64,000 bases of DNA from Rhyacophila brunnea (GCA_022495005.1 JAGYXB010001009.1:868001-932000), one strand, 5' to 3'; shown: positions 1-14,895, numbered from the stretch's first letter. The notes: a model not told the origin generated them from the letters alone. Numbers and translations are program-made.

Positions 1-2796
1 TATAAGAAAATACTGCTTTAAATCTTTCAGTAATATGGTCACAAGTTTTAATTTTAAAAATCTTCTGAAAATTGTATTTATTTACAAAACTGTCACTGCC
101 ATTGATCTCTACAAGATGCATGCTTTCAGAGTCAATATTTCTTATCATTATTTTTCAGGTGGTTTTAAATGTCGGGGCGATCAACCAACCGGATATCCGA
201 GTATTTTTCTAGAACGTGTCGGATTAAAATAACTTACAGTTGATGACACTAACGTGATGCAACCATCTACTCAAGATTGTATGCATATGCTTTTATTTTT
301 TAAATTATATCAATACATGAATTTAAAACGGTTTTATGAAAACATATTTTATTCTTTATTATAGTTAGTACGATCTCATATGAATCAATGCGTTTTTTAA
401 TGCATATCATTGTATATTATGCTGTAGAGTTAAAGAAATATATTTACTGATAAAGTATACTATTTTTTAATATATCAATACTACTGTAGTTCATTGTATG
501 TATTATGAATACACTACTTAATCAATTTTTCTTTGGATGATGTCTGAACTCAGTTGAAAATACTAATATAAACAGATAGACAATGTTTATTAAATTATAT
601 ATATGAATTGAAGATTAATATACGTACTTATTTTTTTAAATGACATAAAATATTGTATAAAATAAAAGTACTTTTTCAGCCACAACTTTAAATATGAATT
701 TATTAATTTATCAGTATTATATAATATATAACCAGTATGGCACTAGTAAAACAATGCCCCGAATTATTAATATATTAATACTTAACTATGGTCTTCATAA
801 GAAGTGCAACTTCTAGTATCAATGCTAGGATTACTTTAACAATGTATTTAAACTAACATGATTACCATGAACTGAAGTTTAAATTCATGAATAGGTTAGT
901 AAATGTTACTTCAACATTGATAATGATTAATTGCTTGCCACATGCATAATAATAATAATATATACATTGGCGAATTATTCTTAGTTAACAGTTATGAATA
1001 TTTTTAAATGATGTAGGTATGCTAAAAGATTATTTTTCATACAAACTTTTAATTTTATATCATATTATAATTCATTAATAATAAATTAATGCTCTTTACT
1101 GCATCCAATAGTTATTTATAAGCCATTTATCATTTAGTTTTCGTTTTGGTTAAATTGTAAAACAATACAATCAAAATATGTTTAATATATATATCAACTC
1201 AATAATTATGCATAAGTATATTAATAAAATAATATATTGTCAAGCCGTTAAATAAATAAAGTCCCGTCGCCATTCTATCTAATTGAAACATATTATTAGT
1301 TTATTTGGATACAATCTGGCTGTAAAAAATAACACACATTGTTTAATCTATTTAACATAATTCACTCGTGTGAGCTTAAATGTATTTTTGATCAATGATT
1401 TCATTCAATTAAATCAACATACATTGGGATAAAACTACTCTGATTAACGCTGAGACAGCGTCCTTCATAGAACACTAAACCATGTTGTGTTTTAATTATC
1501 AATCATGTATTTCATTTTTTGTATATATTAGTTAATTGCATTTTTTTCTAGTCTAAGCGCTCTAATGCAAAATAGTTTAAGCAACGTTTTTAATGCGTAT
1601 ATCTATCGTTATGGATTATATATTAATCCCTGCACATGATCGTCTGCATGCGGCGGGAAGCGTTAGATACTCATTATTGCCAACTCGCAGCAGTTGTCAT
1701 TTGTCGTCCGTGAATAATAATTTTCTGAGTAAGAAAATATACAACCCTTTTAGACTTACCGGTAAAAAAATCTCGATTAAAATTTAAAAACATCTTCAGA
1801 AAAATGGGAGAGCTTTATAAGCTCTGTCTGGCAAAAACTAAAGTAAACTAAAAAATTCACAGTGGTTTACATTTAATTCTTACTAGGTACTATTCTGGCT
1901 TAAAAAAATCTGGAGTTTTATAAAAAAACATTACACTAGTCACAAATTTAAATAACTTTGATCTAATTTCATATTATTCCAGATGTAACCGTTGCAACTG
2001 CAAGCTATGCTACTGATAAAAATTATAATTGGATAAACAAAAGCACTGCCGTTGCACCCTTCAAGCGTTACTAAGCCTTGCTCTGAAATACTAATATTTA
2101 TTGAATGAGATACCTGAGTAAGTACACAATGTATTAATGATATGATTATTTAAAAATAATCAATTAATATTTATACACAAAATAAATACCATTTTCATAC
2201 AGGTAATATAATTTAAACGACATTGGAATGTTAAAATACCAACCAATTTTTTATTGTATGTCAGTCCCTATCTGTAAATGACTCACCGTCACCATAAATG
2301 TCTTAGTTTCGATTGTTCGAGATTAAATTAAATTTAAAAAAGTATTTGATGGCATTGATTGAATAACGAGTACTAGTATTTCTTTTTTTGTTTATTGATA
2401 AACGTTTTTTAAGCGGCTGGCATTGTACTCGAAAACCATGCTTCGGAACCAAGTAATACCTCACGATGTGGACTTACCTTCTTTATTCAAATAAAAAAAT
2501 AAATGCATAAGCCCAGTATATTCCTTGTTCTAAATTATCGATGATTTTCGATGTTCATTTATAAAATAATATTGATACGGTACTATTCCAAATAAGCATT
2601 GGTAACAAATCAGATAAGTACTCAATATTCACTGAATACTAACTAACAAGGCTATTCATATAAAGACACCAATTATTAACTATTTTATTATTAAACGAAT
2701 TATTCACAAGACTAAAAATATAACATTCTTTATTGACTAAACATAACATAATTTGAATACACATCAGAAATATACAATATTCAAAAAAAAAATTAA
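1..2796. other. AT-rich gene-free stretch
   Basis: No recognisable gene or transposon is seen. The stretch is dominated by TAATA and ATTAT words. A short exon-like piece near 166-230 follows a pyrimidine tract ending in CAG, and a GC-richer patch lies at about 1640-1720. Neither gives a recognisable protein. Confidence 0.5.
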
Positions 2797-2890
2797 TAAA
2801 ATATGGTATGTTCTGATTGGGATTCAAACCTGCGTCCAGCGGATGTTCCCTAGTATATTTATCAATAACAGCATGGCTGAATATTTCTAA
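2797..2890 (-). repeat. possible tRNA-derived SINE remnant
   Basis: On the minus strand a B-box-like GGTTTGAATCCC follows, at tRNA-like spacing, a weak A-box-like region containing AGCCATGCTGTTATTGAT. Both internal RNA polymerase III promoter boxes of a tRNA-derived element may thus be present. No cloverleaf was established and no second copy was seen in the window. It may be a degraded SINE head or chance similarity. Confidence 0.25.
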
Positions 2891-4805
2891 CAAAACTATA
2901 TTTTAAAAATTTTAAAACAATCTCCATGTTCACGGTTAAAAAATATATTATATTCGAATAAAATTATCATCCATATTTTTGAGTCACTAAATAGGTATAG
3001 CAATTAGAAATAAACATAATTTATTGATGTACCTAATTATTTAATTTTCTTTGGTGAAGTAATATAGTGGCATACAACCCATGTCTTAAGCTGAGTATGT
3101 TAGTTAGTAAGTTAGTAGTAAGTAAAACTCTTGTCCACAAAAACTTTTCTTTTCAATATGTGCTTTATCCAGAAATAACCCAATAATGGATTGGACGACT
3201 AGTTCATAACCATTCCTCATAAAATAACATTCAACCCGTGGATTGATATATATGTAGTTAAATGACAGAAATGGTGAATTTTCTTTAATACAAGTTTTAC
3301 ATTTTTATTCACACGTAAAATATATCAAATTGTTTCACTACTGACACTCCTTTCTCCATAGAAAGGATTATATAATATACTCACCTAACCATTTTTCATT
3401 TAAATACAATTTATTCATTTAACCTATTAAATAATAATAATTAATCTTGATTTATTTAATATTATTCTAAACATAAATTATTCAAGGATTATTCAATGCA
3501 TCTAATTAATAGAAAAATCAATTTTTTTCATATAAATTAAAATTTCTTTTTAATTTCATTTAATTATGACACTTATTTTGAAATATCTCACCAGATCATT
3601 TAGTTATGTTGTTATATTATTATTTTCAGTAGGTTCTTACATTTTTTATAGCAATTAGCTATAATTCAATATGCAAATTATTTAATATCTACTTATATAA
3701 TTATTATATACAATCATGTAGGTAGGTATATAATAACATATTATATTCAATTGTTGAAACATTTTATATGATATGCAAGCTTATAATCTTTAAATTTATT
3801 ATTACCTTATTACGTATCGCTGTCTATTATAATCAGTTTTTTTCAGAAGGCGGATGTTTTGAAAATCTGAAATATAAAAAAAACATATATAATAATAAAC
3901 CACTCACAAATAAATACAATTATAATGAGCTTTTGAATTATTCAATCGTGTTATTAAACGTGATATTTATATACATGTTCGCAAAAAAGTAATAGTTCGA
4001 TAGCTAATATAATAATATATAATACGCTGTAGGATATAAATAACTATCATGTAATTTAGTCAGTAAGTTTTTTTTATTATTATTTGTATTTAAACCCTCT
4101 TGTTTAGCCAATAAAATAAGCTATCTATATATTCATATAAGCTTATCATACAATATTATTCTCAGTTTTAAATAAAGATTTAATCGTAAAATTTTCGATT
4201 ACCATCGCACAGCTATCTTCTTTTGCATATATTATAAATTTGTAGAAAACTAAAAAGAAAAGAAAATTTTCTATAAAAAAAATATATTTGAAACAAACTA
4301 TTTAAACAAATTATTTTACACTAGTAGAAACCCTACTTTCACAAATTTTTCGCAATGTCTTTATAATGATTTCGTTGACAAGCGAATAAAAAATCTCGCC
4401 GGCATCTTAAATAAAAATCGACTTTAAACATGCCATATCTTTCTTTGTGTATTTCTTTAAAAATATGTGATTTAAAATTGAAAGTTCTCAAATAGATCGC
4501 CGTAAAAATATGATACGAGTATTTATAATCAACAAACATAAATTGTGGAGGTATGTATTTCAAAATTTCTTAGCCTAAATACTCTAAATTATAATATTTT
4601 GTGACGAATTAATAACTACCTTTAATATTTTATTTTTCTAAAATATCACCAGTTATAATAATTTTACAATTATTGTAGCTATATTTGACTGATGACATAA
4701 TTTATACCAGTGTTTCACGGGGTACTATAGCAATTTTACAAAAAAAATCATCTTAAATAGTGGTTGTTTTCTGTGCGGTGCGAGTGGATAATTAATTATT
4801 CATAT
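2891..4805. other. AT-rich gene-free stretch
   Basis: Nothing recognisable was found. The only reading frames are short and AT-biased with no family resemblance. Confidence 0.5.
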
Positions 4806-4825
4806 ATTTTTTTTTCTCAGCAGTC

Positions 4826-4933
4826 ATGAATAGCAAGTTCAATGACACTGGCATTTCTTTCGTCATAAAAGGAAAGATAGCTAGCGACCTTGTCGTGCCG
4901 ACTTGGTATTTCGCGCCAATCTATTCCATCTGA
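4826..4933 (+). CDS. exon-like 35-codon reading frame, unrecognised
   Basis: A strong 3' splice-acceptor-like sequence (a run of T ending in CTCAG at 4820) lies 5 bases before an ATG. The ATG opens 35 codons with balanced composition, containing IASDLVVPTWYFAPIYSI at the end, and stops at TGA 4931-4933. Local base composition is richer in GC than the surroundings. The peptide is not recognised. It could be a terminal coding exon of a gene lying mostly outside the window, a decayed fragment, or chance. The call rests only on the acceptor and composition. Confidence 0.2.
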   Translation: MNSKFNDTGISFVIKGKIASDLVVPTWYFAPIYSI

Positions 4934-5268
4934 AGTTGACCGCAATTGCTAGCCTTATTTTGAAACAATTGCTATAATCATTTCATAGCAAGTTAATGCC
5001 TTCTCGCATTGATATGTTAACAGTGGTATCGTAGGCATTATAGGTATATTTATTTTTTATATAACAAATAATCATAATAATTATCTACATGTATTGTCTA
5101 CTCGGTATTCGTCCCTTAAAAATGTTTCGACGGATAGCGCTCTAGTAATTTTAGCCACTTTTAAAACTGTATAGTATCATTGTTTTTACCACGTTTTTGA
5201 TATAGTGAATCTACCTAATGTGTAAAAGAAATCATAATAGACGTTTCAAAAATCAAAAAATATTCACA

Positions 5269-5463
5269 TTAGACCACGGTCAACCCAGGCTTACTCCTAA
5301 ATGCATCATTGAGGTAGTGGAAAATGTTTTTGTCAGAGCGGGTGAAGTTTTACAAGGTGGATTGGCTTGATTTCCAGCCGACCAACTAACTGCGTTAATT
5401 GCTCGACTCTCATATTGTATAGGTCGACAAATAATACTAAAAGAAAATTTGCCGGTTAACATT
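5269..5463 (+). pseudogene. coding-like fragment with one internal stop, unrecognised
   Basis: The plus frame starting at 5269 reads as a plausible protein of about 64 codons, interrupted by a single TGA at about codon 34 (5368-5370) and ending at TAA. Recognisable stretches include LTPKCIIEVVENVF before the stop and FPADQLTALIARLSYCIG after it. Composition is amphipathic and helical, unlike the AT-rich junk around it. The longest stop-free frame here is on the minus strand (5280-5462), but its residue composition is less protein-like. The TGA could have arisen from CGA by one change. Family unknown. It may be a decayed exon, retrocopy or transposon scrap. Confidence 0.3.
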
Positions 5464-8400
5464 TAATTTAAATTATGGTACCATGCGTTCAAAGTATCAA
5501 AAACAGACTACACATCGACTGCTTTGTGCTACTTTGTATTTTACGTATTTAAATATCTCACGAAGACTATATTAATAATATAACTGTTGAGTAAGCACAG
5601 TTGTCGTACATTGACAACGGCAAAGTTGAAAATTATGAAAATAGTTGACAAAAAGTCGTTTTTTATAAGCACTCAGTTATAAAAAAATCCAACCAAAAAC
5701 CAACATGGAACCAATAGTAGCTAAGTAACATCAGATGTCCATATTTTTATAGGTATGCAGTATGGTAATTAGTTAGAAGTTATTAATACTATACAAGTAT
5801 TTAAAAGAATAATATTATGTACCAATATGTGTTGTTAAAAACATATATACCTAATACAATATTAAATTATATTTTAGATTTAAATTATATAAATACTTTA
5901 GGTATACTTAACTATCTACATAAATACACTGTATTGGAATGTTAAAATTATAGATTTAAATATAGTATTTTAATTTTATTGAATAATTACTGTGTCATAT
6001 TTTATGTGTCATGTGTTATCGTTTTATGTACACATACAAGAGAAATAATTATTATATTATATCAATTTGACAATTGATAAATTTTTATAAAAAATTGGTA
6101 AACATAAGATAATCATAACAATGGTATATTTATAGATTTCGCCTAGCTCACGGAACTACATCTTTTGACTTGTATATAAAAATCGTTAATAAATACCTCT
6201 TATTCCAGAGATACTTTGCTGGACCAAATTTAATCAAGATGTTCACAAGCATACAGTGAGATTAATCATATCATAAACCTAATGTGTAACATGACTTATC
6301 ATTGTTATGAGTATAAGTTTTAAACCATTCGTTCAATTTTAACGAACAACAATATTACATACATTGATTTTCTGGATGCATACACATGTTTATAGAAAAA
6401 CCAACAAGTGAATAAACCCAGACCCAGATACGTTGGGTGAATAGAACATAACGCTACTAACCCGACCACGGCAGTGTGTTTAACGATTTTATTCAAGGAT
6501 TTCTATAATATTGCACAATATAATAAATACACTACCTACCTAAATTAAAAGATTGTATTGAAAAATTGAACATACAGATTGACATTGAACAATGAGTATA
6601 AAACCCATTAAAATGCAATCAGGTAATAATTATTTTATCTCACGAAATTACAACAATTACTTCAAATAGTGAAAAAACCAAAATCCTTTCATTTTCCTTG
6701 AACGACATTTTATAACGTTTTATATTACTACGGTCAAATAAAAAGAAGTGTTTTTTTATCAAATAAAATCATGAATATGCACTATAAGTAATGGGGATAA
6801 ATAAAATAATAAATACTTCATAATAATAAATGCATGGGTACTAAAATAAGTGTAAAAAGGCAGTTACAAAATATAGTATCATAACATTGCAATTAAATTG
6901 CAAAAAAACTTTAGTCAATAAATGGGTAAATCATAATAGTATAAAAGAACAGGTTTTTTTTTTCAAATTATCCGCATATTTAAATACATGTTGAGATCAC
7001 AAATAAAAATATTGTAAGTATTTAATTTAAATACTTAATTATTATTATTTCCAAGTTTAAATTTCATTAAATGGGTTAGTTAAATATAATGTTATTGTTG
7101 GTTCTAAGCAATGTTTTTTAGTTATTCTGCAATTAAATAAGTAGGTAGTAAAACATGTCAAAAATAGAATATAAATAATTTAATCAGGAGTTCGTTTCAC
7201 TGATGTCCTTCCAAACCAGATTTCACATTCACTTTAACTTGCTGTAGTACCCACTGAAATTATTCGTTTTTTTCAGATTACACAATTTCCTACCTGGGCA
7301 CAAGTGCGCAACAACTAATAAATAATAACTAACCAACTCTCGTGAGATAGGTATATAATAATATACAGTATCCAACAATTTGCTGCACCTTTAGTATAAA
7401 TAATCCCATATACATACATAGATACATACTATAATTTTCTTTTTGAAATATTGTATAATTAACGACATACCTAATCACATAATATTATAATTTATTAACA
7501 CTATCACTTGATGAGATTTGACATTAAATTCTAATGGATTTAAGTTTTGTATTATTCCATTTGAATCGTTTTTTGCGACCCGGGTTTCGACATTTTTACG
7601 GATTAATAATACCCATTCTTATTTATTACCAGTAGGTACTTATATTATTGATAATTCTCATTTGTTAACTCTATTAAATTTTACGCATATTGAATGTGTT
7701 ATTAGTGATTAGTTATCTTATGATCTATTTTGTTGGATTTTGACGATTTAAACGCCTATTGAATTTATTATTGGTGATGAGATATCTAATGATCTATTAG
7801 GTAAGATTTTTTATAAACACTTCAACTATTCATAATATTTTGTTTGTTTTATTATTTGTATTGTGATCTTTGACTTAATAGGTAGGTGGTCAAGTTTGTA
7901 CCTACCTTATTGTATTAATTTATTGTATAAGTTAGAATTAACTGTATTCGTTACCGGTGTGTATCTACCATTGGTGAGTACGCATAGTGCCTGAAGATAC
8001 CGAAAAACTCAAATGGAATAGTACACATTGAACTGAAATCCGTTAGAATTTATAATCATATATTATTGTTTTTAACTACATTATAATTTTCAAAATAATA
8101 GTAAGTATTAATAATTGGTGGAAAATCAAAGACATACTGTATAAGTGTTGTTTTGTATTATATTCTTAATGGTATTAAAACGGATATGGTTTGTCTGGAT
8201 CTAGTAGTGTGTCTAATATGAAAACTGCTGATGTCACAAACTGCGACATATCAATTCTATTCAAAACGTTTAATAGCGAAGATAATAATACATCTTGTGT
8301 GATTGTGACAAATAGTATCTAGTAAGTATATCTTACTGGCTGAACAAGTATGAACCACCATATATAATTGGACCAATAAGATTAATCTGACGTCCTTATT

Positions 8401-10037
8401 TCTTATGCTGGAAAAGTTTTGAATACTTTATACATAATAATATTATTATATAGATATTATATTGATTGGCGTACCTAATTACAAGTTATAATAATAAATG
8501 TCTTGGTACTAATATACTGATCGAATGGTGTTACGCCGTTATAGATATTAGATAGGATTGGTAAATTAATAATAAAAACATTATTATAGTTAGACTTGTA
8601 ACTTAAAATAGAAAGAAATTGTCATATCTCTAACTCAATAATTAACCGAATGTATCAAAATAAATGTATTGTTCATTGAAACAATAGCTACTTATAATAG
8701 CGTATTAAGTAGCGTAAAATAAAATATAGCTTGTGACTTCTTATCAATTTTTTTGGAAAACTTTCTATGACACGGATATTAGATTTATTTCGCATGAGTC
8801 ACAAGTATGCCGAAAGCTTAATTATGAGAGCCGTCATCCGTAGAGTGAAAAGGTGTAAAGTTTAAGTATCAGTTGGTCAGCCCTTTCTTCAATATTTTTA
8901 TTTCTGTTTTTAAAAATTATATATTGTGATACCGTTTAAACAAGAATACATAATAATAAATTTAATTTGACCCATCGTTATATAATATCAAGTCAATACT
9001 AATACAATAATTATTATATATACAATACTCATCTAAGGCGATGATGAATTTGCCGTGAACGCGTACTTGTCACTTTATATGATTAGACTAGCCGGATAAC
9101 GAACAGTAAAGAGTTGAAAGGAAGCTGATCGAGATAAAAAGATGACACACGGGCAATATAAATACTATTTAACAACCACGAGAGTAAAATATCAATTATA
9201 ATTTTCCTATAATATTATAATTCATATAATATGTAAACTATACTGGTTGCAATACCTTCTATCTAATCTATTTTTATAATATTTATAACCAATGTAACTG
9301 TTTTTTCTTTCTTAATAAATACAATTAAAAATATACACTAAAGGAAAGGTACATGAGAAACCTCTTAAATACCTACCTATCATTTTATTGTTATAATCTC
9401 GTGATCTCAATTATACTTATACAGTCATTATGAATATAGTTGGATCAGATCAATTTACTCTGTAATGATAAGAAAATATTCAATTACATTCATTTTCCAT
9501 CAATCAATCAAATAAAACATGTGTAATTACTAAATAAGTCATATAATAAATCACAAATTGAATACATGGTTATTCATGCATTATTATAGAATCGCGTGAA
9601 GAATATTAATATTATGTATATACTTTATGTACTTCATAATAATTATTACCATAAGTATTGCTTGATTAACTTTAGATCAACTTTTTAATCATGATGCAAA
9701 ATTATATATTATAAATAATTAAAAAAAAACACTTATTATTAACCTAACTAATTAAAACTACCTATAGTACTTACTTAATGTTTTATTGTAATTAGTTGGT
9801 ACTAATAATTAATTTGTATATATAAAAAATATGAGTAGTTCTATGTAATAATAATAATAATATAGTTTTATGGCAATACGGAACGTTTTTATCTATAATA
9901 CTATAACAAATGAAGTACCAATTTATTGATTCATCAAAAAACTCCAAATCAGAATGCATGAACTCACTTAAGTAAATAACAAAGTATGCTTTAAAATAAA
10001 TCTAAAGGAGGCAAAAGTCATTTGCTAACCAAAAAAA
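5464..10037. other. AT-rich gene-free stretch
   Basis: No feature can be supported. Slightly more complex sequence occurs at 7200-7320 and 8760-8880, but without an open frame or repeat structure that could be named. Confidence 0.5.
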
Positions 10038-10280
10038 ATCTCACCAATGACACTCGGCTCGAACAGGATTTGAACTACATCCATCTGGTATTATAAGTAT
10101 CTATAGTAAAAATGGATGTATACTTTATAAAATTGTCAGATGAACAAATGAAAAATATTAAACCATTGACTTCTTCTCGTACTCAGATAATGGAATCCCA
10201 ATTAAAGAGATATGCAGAAACTTAGAGTAGCATATCGTGGTATTGAAATTGAATGCTATAATCACCATAAAGATCAAAAG
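10038..10280 (+). mobile_element. decayed RTE-like LINE fragment with internal deletion
   Basis: The sequence aligns by eye in two blocks with the better preserved LINE at 41338-42441. Block one (about 10038-10141) matches the segment around 41797-41905, including GGCTCGAACAGG and GATGGATGTATA. Block two (about 10190-10280) matches the segment around 42050-42115, including AGAAACTTAGAGTAGCA. Roughly 150 bases between them are missing, so this is an internally deleted copy. Frames are broken and no function remains. Confidence 0.6.
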
Positions 10281-12204
10281 AATCATCCTATGTATCAGTA
10301 GCGAAGTGTGGAGGTAGACTAAATATCCGACATAAATAGTGGACACTAAAATGTAAACGTATATTTTGATTAAAAATTTTATTTAAAGTGGATATTTCGT
10401 TAGGACTAACTTAATACAAAAATGTGTATATAAATTTATGCCTATTTCAATGAAAATAATAAATCATATTTTCCATAAATTGTAATTTGATATGAATGAG
10501 TATTTGGAAAACCCTACAGGTAGTTTTATTTTCCCAGGACTTCAAAAAATACGTTGAGCGATAATGAAGAAATTTGCGGTTTAAACGATATTCAATCATT
10601 TCCTGATTTGTAAATAAGTGCAATGAGCTGAATCACTATGCAATATTTATATATATTGCATTATAACAGACATAAGTATATGAATAATAATAAAACATAT
10701 TATGCACTCAACTTGGACTATTCATGAGACAAAAAAATACCTAGTGAGCACATTTATTTATATTTCTTGTAGTTTTAAAAACTGGCGGTATTTTATTATA
10801 AACATGAAATCAAATACATTCGAATTTAGAATAACAATATTATATCTTACAGTTATACAGATTTGTAATAAATATGATTAAATATTAAGTGATATTTGAT
10901 AAAATTATTAATATAAAAGGGTGAAATTGAGTTTGAAAAAATATATTCTCCACGTAAGCCTAAAAACAAAACAGCCATCGTAAATATAATATAATGTAAA
11001 AAATACATAAAACTCACAATCAAATATAATACAAACATTATTTAAATAGTTTGGATTGACAAAATGCAAGAACTCAGACAACTAGTACAGATATTATTCG
11101 CATTTTTCGCACGATCTTGGTCTCAAATCTTATATTTCGGCCTATATTTTTGTAATAAAATTGACATTATAAAATGTTCGTTTTGGGTACACGGGTGGTG
11201 ATACGTACTATCACGGTACTTTTTTTACCTAACAGGTTATGAAAATTAAATTAAAAAGTATAGATAGGTATATCAAAATATAATTACTGCGGTATCATAG
11301 TGGCCGTTTATAAAACTAAAAATCTCCCTAATATTTTACATAGGTACATATCTTCTGCCCAACCTACCGCTTCCGTCCTTTACTACATAATATAGCATTA
11401 TAGCGTCATAACCATAATATTTGTATCTATGTAAATGTAAATAGTCAACGCACACAAGAGGTCAATTGGAGGATACGTTTAAAAATGCATCTCATTTTTA
11501 TCACCTTGTAGATATATTATGTTTATCCTAGAAATTGAAGTAGCAAAAAAAAGTTTTGTTTTCTTGTTATTATGACATGTCATTTTATATATTAAAAGCT
11601 AAAATTTTGTAATTTATACACACTGGTAACACTTACTTCGTTTTATTATATTATTATCGATAATTATTATTTAATACAAAACATTGAAATCATTAAAACA
11701 GAAAACATTGTAATATGTATATACGAGTACAATTGAAAAATAAAATTTTCTCATTCTGTCCGATATAATATAGATATTAGTAAGTTATAATTTTAACTCA
11801 TCAAATATTGATTTTAAATACACAGCTTGCATTTTAATCTAAATTCTGCAATGTGCTATCACAAATAATGTTAATTATTGTCGTATAATATGCATTAAAA
11901 TTTTGTAGTATTCACTTCTGACATAATTAAAATTACATACTAAAATAACTTTTTACTCCTGCATTGACGAATGCACAAGAATAGTCAACGATATATGTGC
12001 ATACTCGTACGTACTATCACGCTCACAGCAAGATAGTTAAATAAAAGTGTCCACTATCATACATTTGCAGAGGCTTTCATGCGGGAACTTTTGTTTATTT
12101 TGTTATAACACCATTAAATATATTCTTACTCTACTTTTTATTGTTTTATAATTATTTTGTAACCCATAATTACTTTAATATGAAATAAATATCAGGCAAG
12201 ATCA
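10281..12204. other. AT-rich gene-free stretch
   Basis: Nothing recognisable, apart from AATATCCGACATAAATAGT at about 10323, which resembles a sequence near 62061 and may be a short shared repeat. Confidence 0.45.
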
Positions 12205-12390
12205 TTAAGCCACCGCCTTTGCGTGGTAAATGACGACTGACTCCTCTTTATTAAATATACCACCCATTCGAGGATGCAACTTTTTATGTTCCGATAGCCG
12301 GTTTGCTCTTGAGAAATATCTCTCAATCAGCCAAATGTTTTGCAAGACCACAGAATTGACCCAGTGATTGCAAACTGTGATTTGAAACAA
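12205..12390 (-). CDS. 61-codon reading frame, unrecognised
   Basis: A minus-strand frame in a patch of less AT-biased sequence. It begins MFQITVCNHWVNSVV and contains IWLIERYFSRANRLSEHKK. Composition is protein-like with aromatic, basic and acidic residues mixed, but no family is recognised and there is no second copy in the window. It could be an exon, a transposase scrap or chance. Confidence 0.15.
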   Translation of the reverse strand: MFQITVCNHWVNSVVLQNIWLIERYFSRANRLSEHKKLHPRMGGIFNKEESVVIYHAKAVA

Positions 12391-14689
12391 GTTTAGAAGT
12401 CATTATTTTATACTATACTTCTGTCTTTTTGAGATTCTTTATGGAGAATTAAAGCATCGGTAGGTACATATTGGAAGTGAAAACTTTTGGGGGACTAAGC
12501 CACAGCATACGTTACAATGTAGAGCTTAGTTTTGTTAATTACCATAAACTTCTCGTACCTGTATAATAATTTATCTAATATTGACGTGCACTAAAATTTA
12601 TAGCAATAGAAAATATGATGGTAAATATTTATCTAATTAACAAATTCTCAATAACTCAATTAAGTAAAAATGATAGACTTCTTCAAATGTCTTCTCATAA
12701 TTTTTTGAGAGAAAATACGGTCAATTAAACTCATATTAAAAAACAATTGACATTTTTCAATGCCATTTTAGATACACTTCGAATAAAACAAGGAAAATAT
12801 ACGCACACAAAAGTTTACAACCAACATATTATTGTCACTACTCATTTTTATTCCAAAATTAATGTAGAATATCTTACTTAAACAAAAAATAATGAAATAC
12901 AAAACTTCTTTAAGTATACGAGAACAAAATTTACTTATTAAGTGGATTGAAAATGCAAAAGATTACAAAATAGTCAAGTATACCTATTATAATATGCCAC
13001 ATTCGTAATGTTATACGAGTATTATACGTTTGATATTATGTTACAAATAATAAATTACTTCACAGTCATTAGTAGTATTATCAAAGAATTAATACTGTTA
13101 GATTATATCGGCGCAACGATTATTTTGTAACACTTTTTGCGTATATAGTTTAATTTGCATTCCGATTCTAGTCTTATATTTTGTGTTTCAAATCATATCA
13201 TAATAACACGAGTTAAACTCATTACTTACGATATTTTATAATAATTAGTAAGAATATTATACCTATTAAGTTATCATAATTGAGGATACCATCCTATGTT
13301 TTGGGACGTATGGTTCAATAAAGAAAAGAAATAACACTCATACGCGTCGTGGTAATATTATTTTAGTGGCATGGCATACTTTTATTAATTTAGTATTCGG
13401 TGTCAGATATGACGACATAAAAATAATATTCTTTTTACAGATTTTTTAAATTTTTCTTTTACGCTGCTTTCTTTTATATAAATAAATAGGTATCCATTTT
13501 AATATCTGATACTATACCATACCCTTTGATTCTAAATAAGAATGCATTAAGAAATAACTGTATTTTGAAAAAATTTCCATTTCATTTTACGTTTACTTTT
13601 TCTACTCGAGAAAAAATCACAAAAACGGTTTTCATTTCATACTTGTTTCGTAAATATATGATTTTATTTTTCATCATAACTAATTAAAGAGGTTTTAAAA
13701 ATGTCCAGAGCGGTTTTTGCGACTCGGTTACTTAAATATAGCATATACCTACATATATGTGTCAATTTTCATATAATATAGCTACCTAGAACAATCTTTT
13801 TGTCGGTTTAAAATTAAACATAAATTAAAACTATGTACCTATTATGATTGGCTTGATTGTATCAAATGTGAGAAACTGATAAGATTTATATTTCGTTACT
13901 AACGTAATAATCTTTCTGCAACACTAGTTGCCAATTATTATGATTGCTTAGTGAAATAATCATTGTAGCCAGGATTAACAAAGGCGTGAATTAATAATTT
14001 TATTATGACTCGAAACAAGCTAAGCGACTGCAGCCGTTCACCGACAACAAAACAAAGACGTCAACTACCAGGACGTAAGTGCTTGACACTATTTACATCT
14101 GACGTAGTTATCTACTTGCCATTAGGAAATTAAGGTAGCTATTCAACAATAAATTCAACATTCAGGTACATAACCATTATATATATCCCACAGTTAGTGT
14201 GCATATTTAATTAAGTTGATACAAATTTTTTCCTGAATTATCATATATTATATCAGAATCAATTAGGTATATACTTTTTTAGTATATTAATAACATAAAC
14301 CTGAAAATATTTTAAATCATTAAGCCGCAATTCCGTCATCATTTACCGATTACGTTTTCTTTTGTGTATTATTTTATATTTAAAATACACTGGCTTTCGT
14401 ACAGCTAATTCATTATTTTGAAAAACAAATCTTATGAAGGGATTAAAAATCACATAACTTTACTAAATAATAATTTGAACATTAAAGGTATCCACGTAAA
14501 TAGATAACCAATAAAATTAATTGATTTCAATGTTTACAAAGTTACATGTGAAATTGTAAATTCTCTTAAAAACTGTATTTAAAAATATTTACATTTTCTC
14601 GTGTGTTTACATATACAAATCTTGGGAAAACATTCAAAATATCCATTGCCATGAAAATAATAATAATATTACACATCATATTACATGTG
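12391..14689. other. AT-rich gene-free stretch
   Basis: No feature can be supported. Confidence 0.5.
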
Positions 14690-14895
14690 ATGGATTGATC
14701 TAGCGCTCTCCATTAAATTGATATTGGAACCCCTGTAGGACTGCCCCGGAGGAGATGAGCGGATAAGATCTTAAGCGATACAGAGAGGCTGATTGGGACT
14801 GACTGGAGAGAGAGAGAGAGCTCGGGGTAAAGATACCTGGCGAATGGTAATGTAGTCGGCCATTAATCTAAATGGTCTGTAGCGTCAGGTTAAGT
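14690..14895. other. GC-richer unexplained block with a GA run
   Basis: About 200 bases that are clearly less AT-rich than their flanks and contain a (GA)n run near 14805-14819. One plus frame reads ADKILSDTERLIGTDWRE between stops, reminiscent of charged LINE C-terminal tails. The right part contains the inverted words GGCCATT and AATGGTC around TAATCTA. A decayed transposon remnant is the most likely explanation, but the family is not identified. Confidence 0.35.
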
